Below, piece by piece: positions 37,010-48,206 of a stretch of DNA of 64,000 bases (positions within the stretch are counted from its first letter, which is position 1; each line of letters opens with the position of its first letter). Position numbers and translations under genes: made by a program. The notes below the pieces were generated by a model. The model ran no database searches. It was given only the letters and a program-made list of their open reading frames with translations, and was not told where the DNA came from. Source of the stretch: Spinacia oleracea (lineage: Eukaryota > Streptophyta > Magnoliopsida > Caryophyllales > Amaranthaceae); NCBI RefSeq assembly GCF_020520425.1, contig NC_079491.1, forward strand, positions 9,473,143 through 9,537,142, read 5' to 3'.

Positions 37010-37616
37010 ACTATCATATGTTTCTTTGGAACCAATGTATGATTGTCGTTCTACGGTATCAAAGTACGGATACATGTCATTGTAACCTTGAAAGGCATCA
37101 GGTTGATTCACCGCTGATTTTAAAGTCACCACCAATTGTGATTGAAGTCACCACCAATTGTGATTGTGAGGCATCAAATTTTTATTCTCGTTCTCTCTAT
37201 TGTTATTATCATCACCTCCTTATTGGATCCACATTGATCGAGTTCAACAGAGTTTCTTTGACATCGAGATGACCAGAGTTATACGGACTACTACTGCTAG
37301 AGTAAGGGTGATTATGAGAAAAATGTACCACATTCTTTGAATTAGCTGGGGGTGCTATTCCCAACTGTAACTGTGAAGCCGCGTTAAAATTCACAAAGGG
37401 AACACCATTAGATGAAATCGAGTGTTGTTTGTGATGGTGCCGGTACATGTTAAGCATGGAATAAACAACACACTGGGATCGATCACGAACATTGGCTTGG
37501 TAAATGATGAACTCATTGTTTCATTATGTTGGTTTGGGTGTATGAGGAATTGTAGTAGTATTTGGATTTATTTATTTTACCCAAAGAGATTATTGACATA
37601 CATAAACATCCTATTT
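37010..37616 (-). pseudogene. Truncated, frameshifted LOB-domain gene remnant
   Basis: This is a minus-strand copy of the LBD gene at 48207-49025. Recognisable pieces: an SSNGVPF...NFNAASQLQLG block with an SSSSSPYNSG block in one frame (37212-37457), and an AFQGYNDMYPYFDTV block in another (around 37040-37110). The part matching the end of the LOB domain (about 37458-37616) has lost its frame. It lacks the first ~35 codons, including the CX2CX6CX3C zinc motif, because the duplication breakpoint lies at about 37616. No promoter, no start and several indels, so it is non-functional. Confidence 0.85.
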
Positions 37617-38112
37617 TGCGACTTTTCGAGTCGCCTTTTTCTAATTTTTAAGGTGGCTATCCTTTAAGAATGGATAAAAGTTGCTCTTTTGTGTAAATTA
37701 TGTGAGAATTTATAGTATGCTATTTGAGTTCATGTATGAAAATTGTCTACCAATACTTTTTAAATAATTTCCAAGGTCATTTAGGTTTTGTTGTTCAATT
37801 TTAAAAAATGGGTACGTTGAAATAAATTAAGGTTACTGATAGATAATATTCCTATAATATTATTGTCATAGGTTTGTGTTGTATCTTAATATAATTAGAA
37901 TACTTATTATGTCAAAAAGAATACTTATTGTTATGTCAGTTTTGACTCGTATAAATATTGATCCACAGTAAACAATGCAATGAAGGAGTTTCACAGAATC
38001 GAGTCAGTCCTACACCTGGGACCTCACCCATGTATAAATAACCGTTGGTGCATATTTATAGGCCACCACCCCCTAGGTGTAGAATATTCATACTCTAGAA
38101 TATTTTATACAA

Positions 38113-39662
38113 GTACAAAATTTTATATAAGGCGGTTGGTGCCATACAAGTTAAGCAATGAAATCAATTAGTTAAGCACTGGAACTAATTAATTAAGCAC
38201 TAGAACCAATTAGTTAAACAATAGAAGTAACTAGTATTGAAGCCCGTGCGATGCACGGGTTTGTCCATTTTCATACATATCATCGTATAGAAATAGGTAT
38301 TTTATAAATTATAAGTATAATAGAAAGTAGAATTCTATTGTATGCTTAATAATAGTTATTATGATTTAAATTTATGATATGAATTAATCCAAATATTGAA
38401 GGTTTAATATAAATAAAACTCTATTACATATTTGATAATTATCTAGGCATAGAGTGTTTTATAGTATTACGAATATGCATAATCTCTATAACGAATATGC
38501 ATAAGTATGTAATGGTATAGAATGAAGAATTGTATAGAATGGTCACATAAACTCTATTAAGGATATGCATACGTATGCAATTGTATAGAATGAAGAATTG
38601 TAATTATATCTACTTTTCTTCGTTGACTATTCTATCCACTCCCAATGGTATTTTGTCTTTGTGAAAATTCACTATTTGTAATTCTATCTTATTTTTTTAA
38701 ATAGGATAATTGTATTTTTTTCTGTTATTTACTTAGTACTTATTTATCTTTTTTTATTCTTAGTAAAATTTATCTCTTATTATCTTTTATTAGGTGCTTA
38801 TTTATCTATTTTTATTTTAATAATCTGAAATATATTATTCAGAGATTTGATGACATGGAAATAACGCATACCCATCCAAAATAGTCCGCTATACTACGTA
38901 TCAAAACTAAACAACGCTTTCTAATACATATGAACCTAATACAAAACACAAATACGATAACTACTCAAGACATAGGCATTTAAGTTTATAGACATAGCAA
39001 AATCATGATTGACCAAAAATGTGTGATATGCCAATAGCCCATAAAGAGATTTATGAGAACAAAGCATATAAACTTAGACGACATGGTTAGCAAGATGTGT
39101 CACAGAAAAACCATCAAAGAAACAACACAACATATCAACTGTTTCCCACGAATCAGAATTCACACCTTAAGCTTCATCCTCTCATGTTCTGAAACAATAA
39201 ACAGACACCAAAAAATAACAACACTAGATAATAATCTCATCTGTCCCCGGGGTATAATTAACACCACATTGTGTCACATTGCATATTTTATCACAAAAAC
39301 GTAGAAAGGAAGTAGGATAAATTCCCATCAAAAGCTTATATGTATATATATAAAAAGGTTGAAGAGAAGTAAGATAAATTTTAGTTGGAATCTATCTTAT
39401 CATATTATCTATCATCTTATCTTATTAAGTGGTCAATCATGGCAAGACTCTAATATTCTTTATTTAATTAATTAATAAGTTAATAACATGTGATGACGTG
39501 GAAATCCTACGTGGACGCTCTAAATGTTCTCCAAAAAACTCCCCTTTATATATATATATATTAGATTAGTTAAACACTAAAATTTATTAGTTAAGCAATG
39601 AAACCAATTAGTTAAGCAATGAAAGTGGTTTTTCCAATAAGACGGTCTTACACAAAGTTGAC
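38113..39662. mobile_element. DNA element with 15-bp flanking repeats, containing a nested Helitron
   Basis: Flanked by GAATATTTTATACAA at 38098-38112 and 39663-39677; copy A has a single version at the matching site (about 25637). Ends GTACAAAATTTTATATAAGG and, inverted, GTCAACTTTGTGTAAGACC are related to the MITE at 21624-21866, as is the GTTAAGCAATGAAACCAATTA interior. Most of its length is the Helitron at 38231-39565; the outer element alone is about 215 bp. The flanking repeat is longer than usual for a DNA transposon. Confidence 0.75.
38231..39565 (-). mobile_element. Non-autonomous Helitron (1335 bp)
   Basis: On the minus strand it starts TCTAATATATATATATA after an A and ends in a CCCGTGCATCGCACGGG hairpin, CTTCAATA and CTAG, followed by T. 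No Rep/helicase frame inside; ORFs such as 39053-39304 have no recognisable domain. Confidence 0.75.
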
Positions 39663-40299
39663 GAATATTTTATACAATTCCCACAAGAAAATATCCTATA
39701 CTTTCTAGAATGCTCCAACCTCCAAGGAACTCCTACGTGCAAAGAGGCTTCTATAAATATTACACAACATTCTAAATATATCCCATCTAGGACCCACCAG
39801 ACAAAATCATGTAAGAATCCCCAAGACCATCCTAGATCACTCTTGAAGTTTTCGGACTCATCAACTTGAGAAATGCTGTAATAGGCCTTTTTCGGCCTGG
39901 AAAATTCATCCCGACCATGGGCCAACCAGAAGGGACCACGTATATGGGAAAATGTTATGATCTAGTCAAATGAAACATCACATGTGAGTATTCCACATTG
40001 ATAAGAGAAGAGAGACATATTTACTTTATAAGGCTAAGCGGCTATTCTTCTTATTTTCACAAATCTAATCGTTATAATGGATTATTGTGGACATGGCCCA
40101 AAAAGAATAACTTGGTGGTTAATCCTTCATTGTTAATTAGTTTTGGATGTAATCCCTCTTAGGTTTTGCTCAAGACACATTGATCATGTACAATTTCCAT
40201 TTTACCGTTTCTTAAGTTATTAACAAGTTTGTTTATCCGTCTTTGGCAACCCCTTTACAATACTATCCTTCTTACCCAAAATATTTACACTTTTTCATT

Positions 40300-41540
40300 G
40301 AGTTAACCCCATGATTGGGGGGGTCTAAGTTTTACATTAAATCACCAATCAAGACCTCATAGTTTTTTTTGTCACCAATTGGGACATCATTCCCTTTTCT
40401 GATCAAAAGTTAACTAGTGTGGTTAAAAAAAGTAGGTATTTGAGTTAAGAAATAGAAAATAATTAGTTTATATATTAAAAAAGTACAAACTAATTAACTA
40501 TTCTCTTACTATTTTTCGTCTTCTCTAATTTTGTTATTTCACCTGCACCGCCAACACCACGATAATTTTTCTTTTCTTCATTAATGGAGTTTTACCCATA
40601 AATAATTTACATTTTAGTGATAATTTATCAAAAGATGCTAACTAGTTGGAGTAATTTCTAGTATACAGTGGTTTAATTTAACACAGAAACACAAAAAAAA
40701 TGCCATTGTTTGAAAACACCATTTTATTACCTTTAGAAGAGTGGTGCCTTGACAAGAGGTGCTTAACAACAAAGAAGCTAGCAAATAACCATACCCAAAA
40801 TATCAGAGAAAACGAAAAGGTTAAAAAAACGAAAATATAAGAAGAATGAAAATAGTGATGGGGTGGTTTCATCGACCGGATGATTCCTCGGAGTAGACGA
40901 TTGTGCTATCGGAGTTGCATGCCACGCCACCTGAAGAAAGGGAAATGCAAAGAGTCCTGAATTCAAATTTGATTGCGAGCTATAAAATTATACCCTAATA
41001 ACCATAGTTTTCACCAGCAATTGCAGTTCTATTTAGAGCGTGATTCAAATTCTCATTTCAGCTCCATTAGCTCCGAAAAATCAACTGGTAATGAAGGACT
41101 TTGAGGCATCATTTTATCAACTGATTTAGGGGGTAAATCGGCCATAAACCTTTTCATTTATATCGGTGAAAGTGGAGAGAGGAGAGGACCGGGAGAATAA
41201 ACAATCTAGTTACCTTGATTAAAAGTTGACTCGGTCGGAGAAAATTGGTAGAGGTAGAGGAGGCCGGTGAAGGAGGAGGAGTTGTGGTGAGAGAAACAAC
41301 TAACTAATTTTATTTTCCTACTTTATGTATACTTTTGCTAGCCAATTCATTTCTTCTAATATTTAAAACTCTTATAATTTATTTTTAATTTATTTTATTA
41401 GTTTGAATAGTCAATCTTGGGTTAAAAAGTAGTTAACCTACCTAAAGTCTAACCTTATGTCCCAAGTGGTGACTAAAAAAAAGTGAACTCCTAATTGGTG
41501 ATAAAAACTAAAACTTAGACCTCAAACATGGGGTTAACTC
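40300..41540. mobile_element. Mutator-like MITE (1241 bp) with 10-bp TSD
   Basis: Perfect 14-bp terminal inverted repeats GAGTTAACCCCATG, extended imperfectly to about 90 bases (CACCAATTGGGACAT near the left, ATGTCCCAAGTGGTG near the right). TSD CTTTTTCATT at 40290-40299 and 41541-41550. Copy A carries the empty site at about 26592. No transposase frame. Confidence 0.85.
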
Positions 41541-42519
41541 CTTTTTCATTCCCTCTCTCTTACTTTATCTACCCCACTCACTCTTTTACTTTATTTTTTG
41601 TAAGAATTCTAAGGTGATACTCCTATTTAGTATCACCATAATGCCACGTGGCGCATATGGGTTGGTCCACAAAGAGGAGGCCGCCCCACCCTTGTTTTTT
41701 TAATTCATTTTCTTTGATTTACATAAATTGTAAAAGTATTTATTAAATACCAAAAATAATTTTCTGAAAATACCCAAATAATTTTCTAAAATACCAAAAA
41801 GAAAATTTCGTTTTTAATGGTAACTAAGTAAACACTAATTACCCAGTATTATGTTAACCCCCACCCCATCTCCAGCAACCACGGCGGCGTCGGAAAGGCC
41901 GTCGACACGCCAACAACCAATTACGCCGGCACTACCCTACGCCATATTTTCCGGCTACGACATACTTGCCCCGACGGTCGACCTCTATTCTCGTCACCGG
42001 AGGCCGAAAAATTTTACGTTCACATTTTTCGTCGCCTCATTCTCTTCCCCGTCGATTGTTCTCTCTCCTCTCCCCCAAACACGTCGTTCTCTCTCCTCTC
42101 CCCCCAGCTTCACATTGGTTAATTAATTCGGACAGAGAAAATAAAAATGGACAACAAATTAGATCTGAAAAACGAAAACTAGACCTGAAAATAATTCATA
42201 TGAGAAAACCGATCACAAACGATGGACCTTGTTGTTTGGTAAACAATAAAATGGGGTTCATTCATATTTGCAGGTCATCCATGGTTTCCAGAAAATGTGA
42301 CATAGGAAGAAGATGAATAACACACAAGCAATTGAAAAGTTTGAGGCGAAATACAGATAATAGAAGGTAATCTCATAGATAAGTTATGGATATAACCGGA
42401 TAAGATTTTGCAATGACAAACGTAGAAGTGGTATTATTATATCCAACACCTGTTTTGATTTATACCAACACTGAAAACCATATACAATCTTACAAATCTA
42501 CCAGGTTGATTAAATTATG

Positions 42520-45260
42520 TTGTTAACAAGTTAGTGGCCAGTGATTCTTGCCAAACGTTGGTTTGGATATTAGAAACATATCAGATTTAAAGTACACGAC
42601 TAGTTTTGTTAATATTATGCGTGTTCTAATAAAGGTAAAAAGATTAACTTCCACCTCCAATGAACGATATTTTAGATCAACTGACATATCCAATTAACGA
42701 TAAATAAACGATTTTTTTCAAATATATATAGTTTATTATTAGGAATATAATTACCAAAAACTTGCACTAGTTCACTTTAGTTCAGAATAAATTATCAGGA
42801 TAAGCCGCGTAACTAGGATAAATTCAAATGCAACCAAGGGTATTTTAGATTTGCATGTCCATGATCACGACCGGCCACCCTATTTTTGAGTGTTACTTCA
42901 TATTAAGTTGCACGTCGATAAACTATCTCTTGTATATACGTTTTATTTTCAGGAATCCAATTACCCAAAAATTTGCGTTGGTTCACTTTAGTTCATAAAT
43001 AAATTGCGTTGTTACCAAATTAGTTGTTAGCGGAGTTGTGATTCTTACTAGAAGATGATTTGGCTATTAGAAAATATGAAATATAATGTAAACGACTACT
43101 CTTGTTATTATAATATAGGTTGCTATTAGTTGCTACCAGATAGGTTGTTACCAGATTAGTTACTACCGGAGTTGTGACTCTTAGCGAACAATGGTTTGGC
43201 TATAAGCAACATACGAAATGCAATGTAAACGACAAGTTTTATTATTATAAATTAGGCCTGATCAAATGGCGGGCCGGGCCGGGTTCGGGCCGGGCTTGAG
43301 CGTAAAAAATCAGCCCGCTATGTCGGGCCGGGCCGGGCCAAGATTCGGACCAAAAAATTTGTGCCCAAACCCGTTATTTTCGGGTCGGGCCTACCGGGCT
43401 TTTCGGGCCATTTTCGGGCCGGGCCAAATTTATAACTAAAAAGTGTATTTTTTTGTTTCCCAAACCCGCCCAAAAAATAAAAATTTCGGGCCGGGCCGGG
43501 CCGGAAAATTCTGCCCAAACCCGCAAAAATTTTGGGCGGGCCGGGCCGGGCTCATCTTGATCAGGTCTATTATAAATGTTTAAATATTATAACAAACTAT
43601 TTTTTCAAATATATATAGTTTATTATCCGGAATATAATTACCAAAAACTTGCGTTGATTCACTTTAGTTCACGAATAAATTACTTTGTTACCAAAATAGT
43701 TGCTAGCAGGGTTGTGATTCTTACCATGCCATGGTTTGGCTATTAGGAAATATGAAATGTAATGTAAACGAATAGTCTTATTATTATAGTATAGGTTGCG
43801 CTATCAGGATTGTTTAAATATTATAAGCCGCGTAAATAGGATAAGATCAATTGACTTCTCCAATACATAAAACCAAGGGTATTTTTGGTTTGCGTGTCCT
43901 CGGTTACAAGGACTTTTAGGTTCGACAGCTATTATGGATATGACCTTATACATTACCAAAATTCTTTTAGAAGCTATGTTATGATGAAACCACCTCACTA
44001 AGTCAGAACATTACCAGAAGGTAATAAAACAGTAAGAGTATGACTAAAACGTTTCTTGGTTATTCCCTAATCTGTTTTTTAGATTGACGTGTTCTTGATC
44101 ACAAATTTTAGGTTCGACTGGCTACACTATTTTCCAGTCTTTTAAATATATTAAATTGTACGGGAACAAACTATTTATTGTATATTGCAGGAATCCAATT
44201 ACCCAAAAACTTGCGTTGGTTCCCTATATTTCAAAAATAAATTGCGTTGTTACCAAATTAGTTGCTAGCGGAGTTGTGATTCTTACTAGACGATGGTTTG
44301 GCTATTAGCAACATATCAGAAATCATGCACACAACTAGTTTTGTTAATATTATGCGTGTTCCTATAAATGTAAAAAGATTAACTTCCACCTCCAATGAAC
44401 GATATTTTAGATTTGCGTGTTCTCGATCACAATTAAGGACCTTTAGGTTCGACCGTCCACACTATTTCTAGTCTCTCAAATATTACGTTGTCAGAGCACG
44501 CGCGTGAACACCCAAACAAACTATTTTTTAAACTATATTATTAGGAATATAATTACAAAAATTTGCGTTGGTTCATTTTACTTCATAAATAAGAGACTTT
44601 ATGGAAAAAATTAGTTATTAACGAAGTTGTGACCTATCGAACAATAGTTTGGTTATTACTTATTAGCAAAATACGAAATGTAATGTAAATAATAAGTTTT
44701 TGTTTTTAGAATATAGGTTGCTATTAGGATTGTTAAATATTATAAGTCGCGTAAATAGGATAAGATCATATGACATATCCGGTACATGCAATCAAGGATA
44801 TTTAGATTAGCGTGTTCTCGGTCACGACCGGCCACGCTATTTTCCAGTGTTACCTCATACTAAGTTGCACGCCGACAAACATATTCTTGTATATACGGTT
44901 TATTTTAAGGAACCCAATTACCCAAAATTGCGTTGGTTCATAAAATTTCGTTGTTAACAAATTAGTGGCTAGTGGTTTTGTGGTTCTTTCCAAACGGTGG
45001 TTTGAATATTAGCAATATATCAGATTTAATGTACACAACTAGTTTTTGTTAATATTATGCGTGTTCCTATAAATGTAACAAGATTAAATTCCACCTCCAA
45101 TGAACGATATTTTAGATTTAGGTGTTCTCGGTCACAAGTAATGACATTTAGGTTCGACCGTCCACACTATTTTTCAGTCTCTCAAATATAATGTAGTCAG
45201 CGCGCCGCGCACACCCAAACAAACTATTTTTTAAACTATATTATAATGAATATAATTACC
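42520..45260. repeat. Degenerate higher-order tandem array, unit about 720 bp
   Basis: Two related half-units alternate. One carries CCAATTACCCAAAAAYTTGC (near 42955, 44194, 44918), the other ATAATTACCAAAAACTTGC (near 42741, 43628, 44532, 45250); both are followed by GTTGGTTCACTTTAGTTC and a GTTGTGATTCTTAC block. Another shared block is CACCTCCAATGAACGATATT at about 42653, 44387 and 45095. Spacing between like half-units in the last copies is 718-724 bp. Confidence 0.8.
43253..43569. mobile_element. hAT-type MITE (317 bp) with 8-bp TSD
   Basis: Ends TAGGCCTGATCAA and TTGATCAGGTCTA; perfect 8-bp duplication TTATAAAT at 43245-43252 and 43570-43577. The interior is saturated with GGGCCGGGCCGGG and its complement, which explains the ORF at 43318-43518. 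It interrupts the tandem array, so it is younger than the array. Confidence 0.9.
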
Positions 45261-46261
45261 AATATTAACAAAACTAGTTGTGGTAGGCTTGGGCTATGGG
45301 GTTGATATTAAAGGAACTCAAAATGGATCTTATCCTATATGATATGATATCCAATTGGAATACGGGTCAAACTAAATATTTCCTGAAAAATAAATATCCA
45401 TAGCATTCATGTTCTTTCAGTACTAGGTATAATTCAAAATAGATGTTGGATAATACCACTATGGTTTACTTCTGCTGTTATTCATCTTCTTCCCCTGTTA
45501 GAAAAAGTTAAGTTTCATTTTTCAGAGCGAGTTTATAGTCTACTTTTATTTGCTCCGGCGAACTAACCAATTCCAATAGGATATTCTACGACATGGTGAA
45601 GCTGGTGGAGAGGATGAAACTGGGGAGAGGATGAACTTGGGGAGATGGATGCGACAAAAAAAAGTTTTTCCGGCGTCGGCACCGGTGTTAGTCGGTGACG
45701 GGAAAGGAAGAGTGGAGGGGTATAGGTGTACATCGTCGATGCCGGAAAGGCGAAAAGGGGAAGTGTGCCGGCTCCGGTGATTGCAGCTCTGGTGGTGGCG
45801 CCGGCACCGGCCAAGCAGGATTGGGAATGGGTGAACTAATTAATTAACTTAATTAGGGTTTAATATTTTTTGAGAAAATAATTTTCAGGAATATATTGGA
45901 ATTTACAAAATAATTTTCAAATATTACAACTCACTTAACAAAATTAAAATAAGAAAATGAATTTGTTGAAGAAAAAAAAAGATTAAAAAAACATTATGGT
46001 GATACTCAATAGAAGTATTACCCTAGACATGCCCTATTTTTTTGCTTACACCCACTCACCACACCAATACTCTTGTTGCTTTTGTCTTAATGTATGTGCA
46101 AATAATAAATATTAACATCTTATAGAAAAACGGAGTAGTACTCCATCATTTCCTTTTTAGATGCTATCACTTTGACTATATGACATTATTCATATACTTT
46201 AAGTTGAACTTTTACTATTATAAATTCAAATAGTATTCAAATACTGCTGGATTAGTCTCAA

Positions 46262-47215
46262 CTAGTCTTATATGCACGCGATGCGTGCGATAATATATAA
46301 AAAAACAAAATTATGTTATGTAGAAAAATTATTCGCAAACTATCTCTACAAGAAAAAAAGTATACATTATAGGGGATGTATTTTTAATTCCGGAGTATAT
46401 TTTTTTGATTGAATTTTGTTTAAAAAGATTAAATGAAAAAATGATTTATTTGTGATAATACAAAAATGTGGCATAATACAATACTTGAAAGGAAAATAAA
46501 TAAATTATGTGATCAATAAGGAGTATATTTGGCCATGAGTAAATGTTTGATTGTGACTTTTTTTTTTGTGATTAAATCTGATTGGACCAACTATTTTTCT
46601 TTTATGTCATTTTATTTTATTTTACAATCTATAACTACTATTTTAAAAAGAAAATCATAGACCATTAGATGACTCGTGTCACCTATCTTTCGTCCATAAT
46701 TTTCTTTTTCCAATTTTTCATTTTGTTATACGAAATATTTTAAAGTTTCAACACCTTATCCCCTTCATCTTCCTCATTCAACACCAATTCACCATTTAGT
46801 TCATATATTTTTTTAACATCTTCAACTCCATCTCCCTCTTTAACACTCAATATTAAGTCACCATCGAATTTATCTAATTTTAAATTTAAATTTAACTCAT
46901 ATATAAATCATATATTCCAATTAATCAAAATCACAAACCCTCAATAAAATTAACAATTTAAAAGATGGCTTAACAACCACTAATAAAATGGCTCAAAAGC
47001 TAGTTAATGTTAATATAGTTGGTAAGTAGTATGAATTGACTAATTTTCTTTTATGTCTTTTTTTAGAGATTGCATGATTCAATCTATGATTTGTATTAAA
47101 CTTTCTTAATTGGTGATTTGCATTAAATAATCGACTAAAATTAATTAAATTCAATGTCATAAAACAAACGATTTTTTAATTAATTCAATTTTATGATAAA
47201 GTTATGAAGGGTATT
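46262..47215 (-). mobile_element. Probable Helitron remnant, 5' end not found
   Basis: CTAG at 46262 after an A, with the hairpin CGCACGCATCGCGTGC (minus strand) a few bases in, matches a Helitron 3' terminus. It interrupts copy B just after the half-MITE shared with 26767. No TC-type 5' end could be identified to the right, so the end coordinate is a guess; the remaining intron sequence and BTSL exon 2 are missing from copy B. Confidence 0.45.
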
Positions 47216-47221
47216 TTAGAC

Positions 47222-47962
47222 TATTACAAATATTTACCCCGTAGAAAGATCTTTACGGGATATACCAAAATGGCTGAGAAGATGATTATTTTGGAAAGAA
47301 GAGAGTATTGAATATCATCTTTGTGTGTGATTTTAGTTTATGATATTCTGATTGGAATTAGATTTAGTTAGTATAAGGGGATAAGCATTTTAGTTTATGA
47401 ATTATGATAATAGCTTAACCAGAAATATTTGTTGTTTGGATGTTTGAGATATATTCAACTGCACTTTTTTTAGAAGTTTTCTTCAGCTGCTACTACAAGT
47501 ACACAATGAATTGATATATATGTCCTCCTATATTTGTATTTGTTCCCTCTTCTTATGCTCATAACATCAAGAGCTGTGTGGTAAATCAGATATTAGATTA
47601 TTAGGATGACTCCCATCAAATCATGTATTATAAGAATGATTCTTTCTGTATGATTTTGCTGATATTGTCATTTGAGAACTATTAATAATACTATTATACT
47701 ATTAGATTTCTGTTATGATTTTAGAAGGGTGTAACTATCATCATGTCATTTTGTCTGTGTGAGCATACAGTATAAAATGCCTTTCATTTCATTTATGTTA
47801 TTGTTGAAGGAATAAATACAGTAATATCGTGGATAACATATTATTCATGTGTCAAATGAACAAAGAAATGAAAAAATTTACCAGTATAGAGAAGTTAAGG
47901 ACTAGAAAAAACATTCCTGACCAAAATTGCCTAAATGCCTATCAATGTCATTAGTTGACACT
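47222..47962. pseudogene. BTSL remnants in copy B (possible intron 2 scrap and 3' flank)
   Basis: 47222-47370 matches about 28370-28505 in BTSL intron 2, and 47555-47962 matches the BTSL 3' flank at 35190-35640. No BTSL exon sequence is recognisable between them; about 185 bases (47371-47554) have no visible match in copy A. Non-coding remains of the second BTSL copy. Confidence 0.65.
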
Positions 47963-48206
47963 GGTAAGACTGAAGTATGCAGCAGCAGTCTTCAATTCAT
48001 TCTCGCCGACATGCTCTGTGACTGTAAATTGTGTTATATCTTTCGCTGATGATTCAGGGCTGCATATACACATCCAGTATGGAAAATTAGTTTCAAATGG
48101 GAAACTAGTGAAGAACAGAGTTGATTTCCTAAATTCTGCATATTCTCTAACGTGATGAGTACAATATGTGATATTTGTTGCATAAATAAATCAAAGACCA
48201 ATATAT

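Larger units (their letters stand above)
25177..37616. repeat. Tandem segmental duplication, copy A (BTSL intron 1 to LBD 5' end)
   Basis: This block recurs, rearranged, at 37617-48922. Matching stretches with shared order and strand: 25177-25420 with 37616-37860; 25470-25640 with 37940-38112; 25630-25780 with 39661-39810; 26150-26600 with 40140-40299; 26590-26680 with 41541-41600 and 46036-46070; 26765-26890 with 46139-46260; about 28370-28505 with 47222-47370; 35190-35640 with 47555-47960; 36752-36860 with 47963-48090; 37012-37616 with about 48214-48922. Copy A includes BTSL exons 2-12 and the truncated LBD. Confidence 0.85.
41601..46035. mobile_element. Large non-autonomous Mutator-like element (4.4 kb) carrying a satellite-like array
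   Basis: Terminal inverted repeats of about 44 bases, sharing AGTATCACCATAATG (left) and CATTATGGTGATACT (right), with looser inverted similarity further in (CAAATAATTTTCTAAAATACC against ATTTTCAGGAATATATTGG-type stretches). Flanks ATTTTTTG (41593-41600) and ATTTTTTTG (46036-46044) look like an 8-9 bp TSD, and copy A has the matching empty site near 26664. The interior is a degenerate tandem array (42520-45260) with a hAT MITE inside. GC-rich subterminal open frames at 41851-42126 and 45563-45814 lack transposase features. Confidence 0.75.

Noticed and set aside
41851-42316. Ser/Pro-rich ORFs near the left end of the 41601-46035 element
   Set aside because: GC-rich subterminal sequence without transposase or other domain; probably not translated.
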